From: Rhodanobacter sp. MP7CTX1 | GTDB taxonomy: Bacteria; Pseudomonadota; Gammaproteobacteria; Xanthomonadales; Rhodanobacteraceae | NCBI RefSeq assembly: GCF_014205795.1 | Contig: NZ_JACHCN010000001.1 | Location: forward strand, 1-64,000 | Direction of reading: 5' to 3' | DNA length: 64,000 nucleotides | In this document: one piece after another, positions 17,615 through 28,343 of the stretch | How the letters are laid out: every line of letters starts with the position of its first letter | Numbering within the stretch: position 1 is the stretch's first letter | Made by a program: the position numbers and the translations under genes | Notes under the pieces: generated by a model | Database searches by the model: none | Seen by the model: the letters and a program-made list of their open reading frames with translations, nothing else | What the model was told of the DNA's origin: nothing

Positions 17615-18385
17615 TCAGACGCAAAGGTAACCGCCATCGACGTTCAACACCGCACCGGTGGTGTACGACGATGCATCCGAGGCGAGATAGAGCGCGGCGC
17701 CGGCCATTTCCGAGGGCTGCGCCACGCGGCGCATCGGCACGTGGGCCAACGCCTGTTTGAGGATTGCCGGCGTGTTCACCAGCACGGAAGCGAACTTGGT
17801 ATCGGTCAGCCCGGGGAGTAGCGCGTTGCAGCGCACACCGACTTCCGCGCACTCCACCGCAAACGCCTTGGTCATGGAGATCACGGCGGCCTTGGTTATC
17901 GAGTAGATGCCTTGCTGGAAACCCGGCACCACGCCGTTGACCGAGGCGACATTGACGATGGAGCCGGCGCCATTGCGCTGCATCAACCGCGCGCCATGCG
18001 TCGACATATAGAAATAGCCGCGGATGTTCACGTCGACGGTCTTCTGGAAAATACCCGGATCGGTATCCAGGATCGGGCCGAAGTAGGGATTGGTCGCCGC
18101 ATTGTTGACCAGGATATCGAGCCGTCCATGCTTGCTCTCGACATGCGCGTACAGCGCTTCGATCTGCTCCAGCTCGCCGATGTGGCAGGCGACCGCTTCG
18201 GCTGAGCCACCGGAAGCAATGATTTCATCGACCACTAACTGGCAATCGGCTACGCGACGGCTGGACACCAGCGTGTGTGCGCCGTGCGCAGCCAGCAGCT
18301 TGGCGATCTCGGCACCAATCCCACGGCTGGCGCCGGTGACGATGGCGATCTTGCCGGTGAGGTCGAAGCTTGGCGTTGCACTCAT
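17615..18385 (-). CDS. SDR-family oxidoreductase
   Basis: 256-residue classical short-chain dehydrogenase. Cofactor motif TGASRGIGAEI, NNAATNPYFGP, catalytic Ser in VNVASVNG, and YxxxK in YSITKAAV. It is first of the three enzymes after tetR and ends 32 bases before the next SDR. The paired SDRs differ in sequence, so they are unlikely to be a recent duplication. Substrate unknown. Confidence 0.9.
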   Translation of the reverse strand: MSATPSFDLTGKIAIVTGASRGIGAEIAKLLAAHGAHTLVSSRRVADCQLVVDEIIASGGSAEAVACHIGELEQIEALYAHVESKHGRLDILVNNAATNPYFGPILDTDPGIFQKTVDVNIRGYFYMSTHGARLMQRNGAGSIVNVASVNGVVPGFQQGIYSITKAAVISMTKAFAVECAEVGVRCNALLPGLTDTKFASVLVNTPAILKQALAHVPMRRVAQPSEMAGAALYLASDASSYTTGAVLNVDGGYLCV

Positions 18386-18495
18386 GAAAGTAGCCTTTGC
18401 AAAGTGAGGTGAGCGATGGGCGAGGCGGAATGCTCAGAATATAGCCTGCACGCGTCATGCCGTCATGGATGAATAGCTTGGCCTCCAGCCACGGT

Positions 18496-19248
18496 CTACT
18501 TGCGCTGGCGGGGCGGTTTCTTCGACCGGGCGATTTCCGCGGCGCGGCATTCCGTGCCATCCAGGAGAATCTTCAGGCCGATCCGGAAGAGCTCTCCAGG
18601 CTCGATGTTCGCGAGCAGTTTGGCGGCACCACGCAAATTCGGATAGTTGCGTGATTCCTCGCCGAGATGACCCAGCTCGATGCCCAGGGCGAGCGTGGGG
18701 CGCAGCGTTCCTGGCTGGGCCGACCGGGACTGGCGCGCTTCCTCCGCGATCATGCCGAGCAGGTAGTTGCGGTAGAACGTTGCCATCGCGACTGCCTCTT
18801 GAGCCGCAAAGCCGGTGTCCAGAAACGCGCCGATCGCCGCGTCGTACAGTTTCATGCGGTGCGGCCCAGTGGGTGCCTGCTCTGCAAAGAGGCGGGGCGC
18901 GTCGCGATGGGCGACGAGGACGCGACGATATTCCCAGGCGATATTTTCAAGCCGTACGCGAAACGAAAGGCTGGTCGTCGGCAAAGCCATCTGAGCGCAG
19001 ATCGCGTCGGCGACGAGGCCGAGCAGCTCACCCTTGTTGCGCACATGCCAGTACAGCGCGGGTGACTTCACGCCGAGGCGTTCGGCCAGGCGTCGCGTAC
19101 TCAGCGCATCGAGGCCGGCCTCCTGCATGAGTTCAAGTGCCGCATCGACGAGCTGATCGCGCGCGAGGCCGACACGCCCGCCCGGGGGTGCCGGAGTGGC
19201 TGGTTTGCGCACCGGTTTTTGCATTGTGCCTGGAGCTGCCTTTCGCAT
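18496..19248 (-). CDS. TetR-family repressor with TetR(A-H)-like HTH
   Basis: 250 residues. After a basic, Pro-rich N-terminus (1-30) comes a TetR_N helix-turn-helix with LSTRRLAERLGVKSPALYWHV, close to the recognition helix of the classical tetracycline repressors (VEQPTLYWHV). The C-terminal region looks like TetR_C. ATG at 19248, or ATG 19224. It heads the minus-strand operon with two SDRs and an MDR, and is divergent from the M19 dipeptidase. A 15-bp palindrome resembling tetO sits at 19277-19291 between them. The ligand is unknown and it need not be a tetracycline. Confidence 0.85.
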   Translation of the reverse strand: MRKAAPGTMQKPVRKPATPAPPGGRVGLARDQLVDAALELMQEAGLDALSTRRLAERLGVKSPALYWHVRNKGELLGLVADAICAQMALPTTSLSFRVRLENIAWEYRRVLVAHRDAPRLFAEQAPTGPHRMKLYDAAIGAFLDTGFAAQEAVAMATFYRNYLLGMIAEEARQSRSAQPGTLRPTLALGIELGHLGEESRNYPNLRGAAKLLANIEPGELFRIGLKILLDGTECRAAEIARSKKPPRQRK

Positions 19249-19276
19249 GCTTGAACCTTGAATTTCAGGGTGCTAA

Positions 19277-19291
19277 CTTATCACTGATAAG
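19277..19291. promoter_or_regulatory. tetO-like palindromic operator
   Basis: CTTATCACTGATAAG is a perfect 7+1+7 palindrome with the TATCA-N-TGATA core of classical tet operators. It is 28 bases upstream of the tetR-like start and 67 bases upstream of the dipeptidase start, so one site could repress both directions. Confidence 0.6.
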
Positions 19292-19358
19292 CTTGCTGTT
19301 CCAACCTGTCTGCCGCGTGCTGAAAGGTGCCCGGCACCATCTGAAGCGAGACGATCCC

Positions 19359-20537
19359 ATGAGCGATATTTGGACACGCCGGCAAGTCCTGGCTCTTTCC
19401 GGCGGCGCGCTGCTTGGCGCGGTGCTTCCACCGTTCTCCAGTAACGCATTCGCTGCGTCGAGCGTTAAAAAAGCTGCCGAGCCCCAACGTAAAGCTTCGG
19501 AAGGTGTGGGCGGAACGAAGGCTGCCGAGCTCTATAGCAAGGCGTTCGTGCTCGATTGCAACACACTGGCTTCGATCGGAAGCCTGTGCTGCGACGCGGA
19601 TACCGAAAAGGAGCTGCAGGGGATACGCGACTCCGGTATCACCGCCCTGAAGAGTACGCTCGGCGGCGCCAACGGCACGTTCGAGGAAGCTGTGGCCGAC
19701 ATCGCCGCTGCGCAGGCGTTGATCACGCGATATCCCGACAGGTTCATCAAGGTCACTCGCCACGACGACCTGGAACGGGCAAGGCGCGAGAACAAGGTCG
19801 CCGTCATCTTTTCGTTCGAAGCGGCTTCCATGCTGGCGGACAAGATCGAGCGCATCGAGATGTTCCACCAGCTCGATGTCCTGGTCATGCAGTTGACCTA
19901 TAACCACAGGACGCCGTTCGGCTGCGGTTGCCTCGACGGCGATACCGACGGAGTCACCGAGCTGGGACGCAAGGCGATTGCGAAGATGAATGCGCTCGGC
20001 ATCGCGCTGGATCTGAGCCACGCGAATGTGCGGACCACCGCCGATGGCATCGCGATGTCGACCAAGCCGCCGGTTTTCACCCATGCCGGCTGCCGCAGCG
20101 TATTCGCGCATCCTCGCAACAAGGAGGATCGCGAAATGAAGGCACTGGCCGACAAGGGTGGCGTCATGGGCATTTACATGTTGCCGTTCCTGACCGTCGA
20201 CACCAGGCAGCCCATGCTTGAAGACTATATGCAGCATATGGTTCACGCGCTGGACGTATGCGGCGAAGATCATGTCGGCATCGGTACCGACACGATGTTC
20301 TTCGAGGTCACCGACAGCGATCTGACGGAAATGAAAAAGGAAGAAGAGGATCGCAAGAAGGCCGGAGTCAACGCGCCAGGCGAAAATCGGCCTCCCTACA
20401 TTCCCGACATCAACACGCCACGCAAACTTGAACGGGTCGCCGACGCATTGCTGAAGCACGGCTACAGCGAGCGGGTGGCCGACAAGGTGCTAGGCCTGAA
20501 CTTCAGTCGCGTGTTCAAGGAAATCTGGACGGCGTAA
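19359..20537 (+). CDS. Tat-exported M19 membrane-dipeptidase family protein
   Basis: 392 residues from ATG 19359. A twin-arginine signal (WTRRQVLALSGG, Arg7-Arg8) suggests folded export. The fold is peptidase M19: SFEAAS, QLTYNHR, DLSHANVRTTADGI, THAGCRSVFAHPRNK and a C-terminal Asp in GIGTDTMF. The N-terminal HxD metal motif is replaced by LDCNTL (residues 65-70), so one canonical zinc ligand pair is missing. A known subgroup of M19 proteins lacks it too, so this may be lineage-wide rather than damage. The role could be dipeptide or D-amino-acid-containing dipeptide hydrolysis, or something else. Probably controlled by the divergent TetR regulator. Confidence 0.82.
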   Translation: MSDIWTRRQVLALSGGALLGAVLPPFSSNAFAASSVKKAAEPQRKASEGVGGTKAAELYSKAFVLDCNTLASIGSLCCDADTEKELQGIRDSGITALKSTLGGANGTFEEAVADIAAAQALITRYPDRFIKVTRHDDLERARRENKVAVIFSFEAASMLADKIERIEMFHQLDVLVMQLTYNHRTPFGCGCLDGDTDGVTELGRKAIAKMNALGIALDLSHANVRTTADGIAMSTKPPVFTHAGCRSVFAHPRNKEDREMKALADKGGVMGIYMLPFLTVDTRQPMLEDYMQHMVHALDVCGEDHVGIGTDTMFFEVTDSDLTEMKKEEEDRKKAGVNAPGENRPPYIPDINTPRKLERVADALLKHGYSERVADKVLGLNFSRVFKEIWTA

Positions 20538-20626
20538 TCCCGGATGCCGTGGTCGCGTCCTCGATCGTGTTGCCCGATGGCTCTATCCTTGCGGGCATCG
20601 GCACAGTCCCAAAGCAGGGCAGAGAC

Positions 20627-22293
<1,667 letters not shown>

Positions 22294-22307
22294 CGCGGTT
22301 CCCGCAG

Positions 22308-23597
22308 TCAGCGTTCGGATGGCTTCAGCATGTCCTTCACCGCGTCGTAGTCGCCATCGTTCGCAACGGCTGGAATGCCGAGCAGGTGTGTCATTAGTGG
22401 ATAGACGTCTACATTCGGAAACGCGTTGACCTTTGCATCGACGCGAAACGCGGGGCCGTGGGCGATGAACAGCGCCTGCATCAATGGATCTGCATTGTCG
22501 TACCCATGCTCGCCTATGCTGATGTGACCCTGGTGGCTGGCGGCGTAATCGGTGGTGGTGACGCGCCAGCCCACGTTGGCCAGGCACAGCAATTGCGGTA
22601 CGCGAGGGTTGTTGCCATAGACGAACCTTGGCGGTACGCGGGTCTTGTCCCAGCACTGCATGTGCTGCTGCGGCTGCTCCAGCTGATGTTCGACCGCGGC
22701 GAAGTGATTGCGGTCGACCGTGCTGTCCGACTTGGGATTGAATCCGGCCAGGATGCCCATGCTCACCGTTTGCAGCTGGTCAAGCGGGACCAGCTGGTCG
22801 ATCATCACGCTGTTTGATAGCGGATTATTGGCCATGCCATGGTCGGCCAGCACGATCATGTTGATCCTGTCGAACAGGCCGCGTTGCTTGAGCCCCTGCA
22901 CCAGCCGCGCCATTGCCGCGTCGGTGTCGCGTAGCGCAGCATTCACTTGCGGCGAATCAGGACCGTAGGTGTGACCGGCGTGATCAACCGCATCGAAATA
23001 CAAAGTGAGGAACGCGGGTCGCTGAGCGGGAGGCAAATCCAGCCATGCCAGCACCTGGTCCACTCGCTGATCTGCAGTCACCTTTTCATCGAACGGCTTC
23101 CAGTAATCCGGGTGGTGGCCGTGGATGTCCGCCTCGCTACCCGGCCAGAACATCGTGGCGGTGCGCAGCCCATGCTGCTCGGCGGTCTCCCAGATCGGTG
23201 TGCCAGCGGCCCACCAGTGACCATCACTTACCGCCTGGCGATTGCCCAGCGAAAACTTGCCCAGCGTGGCATCGAGCATCGTGTTGTTGACGATGCCGTG
23301 GTGATCGGGCCGCAGGCCGGTGACGATCGTGTAGTGGTTCGGGAACGTCAACGACGGAAACGACGGCTGCATCGACGCTGCCTGCACGCCGGATTTCTCG
23401 AGCATCGCGAGCGTGGGGCTGAAGCCGCGCTCGACGTAGTCGTAGCGGTAGGCGTCGATCGAAATCAGCAGCAGGGGAGCCGGCCTGGCTGGTGACTCAG
23501 CGGGATGTGTCGGTGCCGTGGGGTGGGTGGCACATCCGGCACATATCGTGACGAGCGAGCACAGCAGGACGCGGGGCAACCATTTCATGAAGAACAT
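22308..23597 (-). CDS. Ectonucleotide pyrophosphatase/phosphodiesterase-like enzyme
   Basis: 429 residues with a signal or lipoprotein-like leader (ICAGC) at residues 1-22. The alkaline-phosphatase-superfamily metal set is visible: Asp in LISIDAYRYDY, nucleophile Thr in PSLTFPNHYT, DAVDHAGHTYGPDS, LADHGM, and a His in GEHGYDN. This layout matches NPP-type phosphodiesterases that cut phosphodiester or pyrophosphate bonds outside the cell or in the periplasm. Start ATG 23597, or ATG 23588 (MKWLPR). It converges on the VOC gene; no operon partner. Confidence 0.87.
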   Translation of the reverse strand: MFFMKWLPRVLLCSLVTICAGCATHPTAPTHPAESPARPAPLLLISIDAYRYDYVERGFSPTLAMLEKSGVQAASMQPSFPSLTFPNHYTIVTGLRPDHHGIVNNTMLDATLGKFSLGNRQAVSDGHWWAAGTPIWETAEQHGLRTATMFWPGSEADIHGHHPDYWKPFDEKVTADQRVDQVLAWLDLPPAQRPAFLTLYFDAVDHAGHTYGPDSPQVNAALRDTDAAMARLVQGLKQRGLFDRINMIVLADHGMANNPLSNSVMIDQLVPLDQLQTVSMGILAGFNPKSDSTVDRNHFAAVEHQLEQPQQHMQCWDKTRVPPRFVYGNNPRVPQLLCLANVGWRVTTTDYAASHQGHISIGEHGYDNADPLMQALFIAHGPAFRVDAKVNAFPNVDVYPLMTHLLGIPAVANDGDYDAVKDMLKPSER

Positions 23598-23743
23598 CCG
23601 GGTATCGGTAAATAGGTCCCCATGATCGCGCAGTTACATGACTAATTCAGTTACTCGATGAGGCAAGGCTCATCGCGTTGCGCGCATTTATTTGCGCTAC
23701 CCAGCTGCTCCTGGCCCGTGGCGAGTTCGTAGCGCGGAGCATG

Positions 23744-25183
23744 CTATGCGAAAGCGCGCCTGGGCAGCACGGCAAGTACCAGCAGGCCGATCAAGGCGAC
23801 GAGGTTGAGCCATCCAAACCAGTCGCCCCATTGCGCGTATAACGTCTTGGTCGTGCGAACCGGCAACGTGCCGACGACGCTGGCATCCACGTTCTGATTG
23901 CTGGGCATCTCGGCGATGATGCGGCCGCGGTCATCACTCAGCGTCAGCGCGCCGTCGCGTGCGGAACGTGCGATCGCGAGGCCGCTCTCCACGCCACGCA
24001 GGATCGCCATGCGGCTGTGGTACCAGCCGTCTGCAATGAAATCCCACGCCGGGACCAGCAGCAGTTGGGCGCCGTTTGCCGCGTTGGCACGACCGGTGGC
24101 CGGAAAATCCATGTCCTTGCAGATCAGCAGCCCCACCCGCGGTGTGCTGTCCAGCACGGTGTAGCTGTCACCTGGCGTGAAGTGATCTTCGAAGGCGACC
24201 ATCAGATGATGTTTGTTGTACGTCGTGGGCAGGCCGCCTTGTGGATGGAACGCGGCTGACATGTTGCGCTCAGGACCACGGGCAGGTGTGTAGTCGATCC
24301 CGGTGACCAAGGTGATGCCGTGCTGCTGTGCGACGTGGATCAAGTCGGGAATGGCAGGATCCGTCGCCGTCATCGCCACCTCCGGGATCACCACCATCTG
24401 CACGCCGTTCGTGGCGAGCGCGTCTACGGCGGTGACATAACGGTGCAGGAACGCCTGGCCTTTCGGTGTATCCAGCGAGGGATGGACCGGGCCTTGCAGT
24501 GCGATGAGTCCGATCTTCACAGGTGTGCCGGGAGCTTCGTCCGCGGCATGCAGGCGCCAGCCGCCGTAGACAAGCGACGCGAGTATCAGGCCACCACCAA
24601 ACACGGCGACCCGCCAGCGTGCGTCACGTGACGCGCCGCGCTCGAGCATTGCAGCCACGCTGGCCGATCCCAGCAACACCATGAATCCGATGCCCAACAA
24701 TCCGGTGACCGCGGCAATCTGGATCACGGCGAGCACATCCATCTGCGTATACGCCAGATCGCCCCACGTACCGTTCCGCGACAGCGACGCATTGATGAAG
24801 AAGATAGCCGTCCACAGCACCGGCACCGAGAACGCGGCTGCGAGCAGGTGCCTGCGCATGGCAAGCCGGCGGTACAACAGCACCATGAACATGAATCCCA
24901 GCGCCGGTGCAAATAGCGCGAATCCGATCGTCGGCAACGGAAGCTTCACCAGCGTATGCAGGAAGTGCCACTGCGCCAGGCCGGCCAGCGCGATGCTGAT
25001 GAAGGAGGCGAGTGCCGCGATGCGTGCATTGACGCGTGTGGCCAGCCACAGCATCGGGAACGGCGCCAGCCACATCGCCCACCAGATGGGGTGGAGTTGA
25101 TAGCCGAACCACCAGCCGGCAATGGACAACGCCATCGCCACGAGAACGGTGATCGACCCTATGCGTTCAAGCCTTGATTCCAT
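23744..25183 (-). CDS. Lnt-like membrane nitrilase-superfamily protein
   Basis: 479 residues: about seven N-terminal hydrophobic helices (10-210), a periplasmic nitrilase domain (about 220-440) and a C-terminal TM (about 450-472). This is the layout of apolipoprotein N-acyltransferase. The triad residues Glu268 (VIPEVAM), Lys324 (TYNKHHLM) and Cys355 (LLICKDMDFP) are present. Its coupling to a TetR repressor suggests an accessory acyltransferase or amidase rather than the housekeeping Lnt; that is inference. It overlaps the tetR gene upstream by 17 bases. Confidence 0.8.
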   Translation of the reverse strand: MESRLERIGSITVLVAMALSIAGWWFGYQLHPIWWAMWLAPFPMLWLATRVNARIAALASFISIALAGLAQWHFLHTLVKLPLPTIGFALFAPALGFMFMVLLYRRLAMRRHLLAAAFSVPVLWTAIFFINASLSRNGTWGDLAYTQMDVLAVIQIAAVTGLLGIGFMVLLGSASVAAMLERGASRDARWRVAVFGGGLILASLVYGGWRLHAADEAPGTPVKIGLIALQGPVHPSLDTPKGQAFLHRYVTAVDALATNGVQMVVIPEVAMTATDPAIPDLIHVAQQHGITLVTGIDYTPARGPERNMSAAFHPQGGLPTTYNKHHLMVAFEDHFTPGDSYTVLDSTPRVGLLICKDMDFPATGRANAANGAQLLLVPAWDFIADGWYHSRMAILRGVESGLAIARSARDGALTLSDDRGRIIAEMPSNQNVDASVVGTLPVRTTKTLYAQWGDWFGWLNLVALIGLLVLAVLPRRAFA

Positions 25184-25748
25184 TGATCAGTCTCCCGAGA
25201 GATTCAAGATAGAACTTGCGGAATTGTGCTTCGTCGTAACTGAAGCGACCGGCGCGATACAGCGCGATCAGCCCGTGCGAGTGTGCTGTCGCCGACATCG
25301 CCACGGCCCAGGGATCGTCCTTGCGCAGCACGCCTTGACGCATGCCCTCGGCAATCGCCTCGACACCGATATTGAACGTGGGCGACTTGCCGCTGCGAAA
25401 ATCCTCGGGGTAGCGGCGTGCGTCCTCGCGGCGCACCGAGAATGAGTGGTCGAACAGATGCGGATGGGCCAGTGCGTAATCCAGATACGGTTCCAGCAAG
25501 GCCATCAACCGCTCGGTGATGTCCGTGTGCTGTGAACGAGCCGACCACTCGATCGCCAGCTTCTTGAAGCTATCGTCCGACACCCGCTTGAGCAGCGCCT
25601 CACGATTCGGAAAGTGTCGATAGATCGCCATCGGTGTAATGCCGACGGCCTCGGCTACCCGACGCATGCTCACCGCATCGGGCCCTTCGCGGTCGAAGAG
25701 TTTGTACGCCTCGCGCAGGATCTTTTCGGCGGTACCGAGCTTTTTCAT
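25167..25748 (-). CDS. TetR-family repressor of the Lnt-like operon
   Basis: 193 residues. The TetR_N helix-turn-helix is at about residues 10-55 (ILREAYKLFDREG, then VAEAVGITPMAIYRHFPNREALL). The C-terminal effector domain is unassigned. The start codon at 25748 directly abuts the palindrome TGTATACAGTGTATACA, and no Shine-Dalgarno precedes it, so the mRNA is probably leaderless. The gene overlaps the Lnt-like gene by 17 bases, so the pair is an autoregulated operon. The ligand is unknown. Confidence 0.88.
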   Translation of the reverse strand: MKKLGTAEKILREAYKLFDREGPDAVSMRRVAEAVGITPMAIYRHFPNREALLKRVSDDSFKKLAIEWSARSQHTDITERLMALLEPYLDYALAHPHLFDHSFSVRREDARRYPEDFRSGKSPTFNIGVEAIAEGMRQGVLRKDDPWAVAMSATAHSHGLIALYRAGRFSYDEAQFRKFYLESLGRLINGIKA

Positions 25749-25764
25749 GTATACAGTGTATACA
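25748..25764. promoter_or_regulatory. 17-bp operator palindrome at the tetR start
   Basis: TGTATACAGTGTATACA consists of two TGTATACA half-sites around one central base and is a palindrome except for that base. Its first base is the A of the tetR start codon on the minus strand. It also covers the proposed -10 element. Confidence 0.65.
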
Positions 25765-25784
25765 AGAGATTTTCACGATGTCAA
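25757..25784 (-). promoter_or_regulatory. Sigma70-like promoter of the tetR/Lnt-like operon
   Basis: On the minus strand TTGACA (25784-25779, perfect -35) is followed by a 16-base spacer and TATACA (25762-25757). The transcript would start close to or at the A of ATG (25748), giving a leaderless mRNA. The operator overlaps the -10. Confidence 0.6.
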
Positions 25785-25823
25785 TTCGTGGCTAGGCCAT
25801 GCTTTCGGCCGCACTCCACCAGC

Positions 25824-25968
25824 CGTCATCCCTGCGAAGGCAGGGACCCAGTGCACTTGCTCTTCGGGAGCTTGACGCTCCTGGATTACTCGCTTCGCTC
25901 GCCCCTGCGGGGCCGCTCTTCGAGCGCTCTGCGCGCTTTGCGCTTGTCCTGCCTTCGCAGGGATGACG
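25824..25968. repeat. MITE-like inverted-repeat element, 145 bp
   Basis: CGTCATCCCTGCGAAGGCAG at 25824-25843 is the exact reverse complement of 25949-25968. The interior is GC-rich and partly self-complementary. This terminal sequence is a widespread proteobacterial intergenic repeat; one further copy of the arm lies at 32941-32968. No transposase is present. Confidence 0.7.
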
Positions 25969-25999
25969 AGCTGAGTAGCGGCTATCCGTGGTGTGCTAT

Positions 26000-26536
26000 T
26001 CAGCGACCATTCGCAAACAGATCGCCCTCGGCGACACGCTGCTCCAGCGCAAGCAGATAGCGCTTCGTTGGCAGGCCGCCGCCGAAGCCGGTGAGGCTGC
26101 CGTTGCTGCCGATCACGCGATGGCACGGCACCACGATCGGCAACGGATTGCGTCCGTTCGCGGCGCCAACGGCGCGCACTGCCAATGGCTGCTCGATGCG
26201 CCGCGCCAGTTCGCCGTAGCTGATCGTGACGCCATACGGAATCCGCGCCAGCTCCTGCCAAACGGCGAGCTGGAACGGGGTGCCAAGCGGACGCAGCGGG
26301 AGGTCGAACGTCGTCCGTTCACCCGCAAAATATTCCTCGAGCTGCACGCGGGCGAACGCCAGCGGTTCGGCCGCGCGAATCCACTCTGGCCGCGCCGCTT
26401 TCTGATGGCGCCCCTGCTCAAACCAGATTTCATGCAAGCCATCGCGACCGGCGACCAGGCGCAGGCGGCCGATCGGACTGTCGATGTCGTCGTAGTGGAT
26501 CGGGCCGTTGCAAGGCCGGTGAGGATCGTTCGTCAT
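26000..26536 (-). CDS. ogt: Methylated-DNA-protein-cysteine methyltransferase Ogt
   Basis: 178 residues from ATG 26536. The C-terminal domain carries the active-site [10 protein letters not shown] with acceptor Cys138, and the helix-turn-helix/Arg-finger SYGELARRI and [10 protein letters not shown]. It removes O6-methylguanine and O4-methylthymine damage by suicide transfer. It overlaps the end of the upstream Ada-AlkA gene (ATGA at 26533-26536), so the two are co-expressed. A longer frame to 26641 lies opposite nothing but has no start signal. Confidence 0.93.
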   Translation of the reverse strand: MTNDPHRPCNGPIHYDDIDSPIGRLRLVAGRDGLHEIWFEQGRHQKAARPEWIRAAEPLAFARVQLEEYFAGERTTFDLPLRPLGTPFQLAVWQELARIPYGVTISYGELARRIEQPLAVRAVGAANGRNPLPIVVPCHRVIGSNGSLTGFGGGLPTKRYLLALEQRVAEGDLFANGR

Positions 26537-28047
26537 GCGATGGCCTCCGGTTTGCGACTGCGTGGAATGCGTGGCGGTGGTGCGGCATCCGAGGCGCCAC
26601 GCCATAGATGCATCACTGCGTACGCGCGCCACGGTCGCCACGCATCAGCACGAACGGTCAGCGACTTTGTGCTGAGCGGCACGGTATCGGTCGTCGCTTC
26701 GCGGCGCAGGATCAGATCTGCGGCCGGAAACGCATCGGGATCGCCCAACGCGCGCATCGCCATGTAGTGAGCCGTCCATTCGCCAATCCCGGGCAACGCG
26801 ATCCAGCGCGACACAAACTCATCCAGCGTCTGTTCGGCGCGAAAATCCACGCGGCCATCCAGCAGTGCCTGCGCCATCCCGCGCACCGTCGCAGCCCGCG
26901 CCGTGGTCAGGCCGACCTCGCGCAAGTCGGCCTGTGCAAGTATCTCCGGGGTGGGAAACAGCCGCTCCAGTCCCGGCATCGGGGACGCAGGCAATGCTTC
27001 GCCCCAACGCTGCACGATGCGGGTCGCCAGTGTGCGTGCCGCGGACACGCTGATCTGCTGACCGAGGATCGCGCGCACCGCGATCTCGAAACCATCCCAG
27101 CCACCCGGCAGGCGCAGGCCAGGCCGGCGCGCGATCAAGGGGCCAAGGATCGGGTCGTGATGAAACGTGTCCGCGATCGCCTGCGGATTTGCGTCCAGAT
27201 CGAACATCCGCCGCAGCTTTGTCACCACGCCGAGCAGTTGCGCCGGTTGTGGGCAATGCAATTGCAGGCGCAGCGCATGTTCACCATCCGGCCAGGCACT
27301 CAGGCGCAGCCAGCCCGGCGCATCGGCCGGCCCGAACACACGCGCATAGCTGTGTTCGTCGACCAGTTCCACACCTGGCAATGCGCGGCCACGCAGAAAT
27401 GCTAGCAGCGCTTCAAAATCATACGGTGGGCGATAGCCGAGTCGCAGTAGCAGCGCCGCACCGGGCGCCGCCCGCGGATGCCGGCGCAGTTCGCGCGGCG
27501 GGATGCGGTTTGCTTGCAGGAATGCGGCGTTGAAACGACGCAAGCTGCGGAAGCCGGACGCGAGCGCGACTTCGGTAACCGGCATCGCTGTCTCCGTCAG
27601 CAGCTGTTTCGCGAACAACAGCCGGCGCGTCGTGTGTACGCTGATCGGTGGCGCGCCGACGCGATCGACAAACAGCCGGCGCAACTGGCGCACACCGACG
27701 CCCACGCGCAGTGCGAGCGCTTCCAGCGATTCGTCCGTCAGCATGCCGTGCTCGATCAACTTCAATGCGCGCGCAACGACATGGTCACCGCGCTGCCAGC
27801 TGTCATTGCCCGGCGCGAGTTCCGGTCGGCAACGCAGGCAGGGTCGGAACCCGGCTGCCTCCGCCGCCGCCGCGTTCGTGTAATAGCTGACGTTTTCGCG
27901 CTTCGGCCGCGGCGCCGGGCATACCGGTCGGCAGTAGATGCCCGTGCTGCTTACGGCGGTGAAGAACAGGCCGTCGAAGCGTGCATCGCGGCTAAGTCGC
28001 GCCTGTTCGCAGATATGCGGGTCTGGCAGGGCAGAGAGATCGTTCAT
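26533..28047 (-). CDS. Ada-AlkA fusion: methyl-sensing regulator and 3-methyladenine glycosylase
   Basis: 504 residues in three parts. An Ada metal-binding domain has Cys39, Cys43, Cys70 and Cys73 (YCRPVC and CLRC) and should take a methyl group from DNA methylphosphotriesters. An AraC-type helix-turn-helix follows at about 85-190. The AlkA DNA glycosylase domain is at about 195-490, with the helix-hairpin-helix [14 protein letters not shown] and catalytic Asp444 in FPAADL. It repairs alkylated bases and probably activates the operon when methylated. First gene, followed by ogt with ATGA overlap. Confidence 0.92.
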   Translation of the reverse strand: MNDLSALPDPHICEQARLSRDARFDGLFFTAVSSTGIYCRPVCPAPRPKRENVSYYTNAAAAEAAGFRPCLRCRPELAPGNDSWQRGDHVVARALKLIEHGMLTDESLEALALRVGVGVRQLRRLFVDRVGAPPISVHTTRRLLFAKQLLTETAMPVTEVALASGFRSLRRFNAAFLQANRIPPRELRRHPRAAPGAALLLRLGYRPPYDFEALLAFLRGRALPGVELVDEHSYARVFGPADAPGWLRLSAWPDGEHALRLQLHCPQPAQLLGVVTKLRRMFDLDANPQAIADTFHHDPILGPLIARRPGLRLPGGWDGFEIAVRAILGQQISVSAARTLATRIVQRWGEALPASPMPGLERLFPTPEILAQADLREVGLTTARAATVRGMAQALLDGRVDFRAEQTLDEFVSRWIALPGIGEWTAHYMAMRALGDPDAFPAADLILRREATTDTVPLSTKSLTVRADAWRPWRAYAVMHLWRGASDAAPPPRIPRSRKPEAIA

Positions 28048-28343
28048 GGGTCAAGGCTAGCACTGCTGCGCGAGGTGGACTCGCCGTTTTCGGACATCAA
28101 TGGGAAAACGAGGAACGAAGGCCAGTTTATCGGTGAGCAGACCACGCGTCGCTTTCCACATGCCGATTCAACGCTGCAGGCCGTCGGTGATATTCGCCTG
28201 CGGCGCGTCTCGAGATGGCGAATATTCCTTAAAAGGTTCAGCGAAGCGACGAGTCGCCTGGCTGTGCACGCCGATGTCGGGCGATTAGCAATGCATCGTG
28301 CTCTTTGGTATAGGTATGTGGGGAATTCAACAGGGGATGTGCC

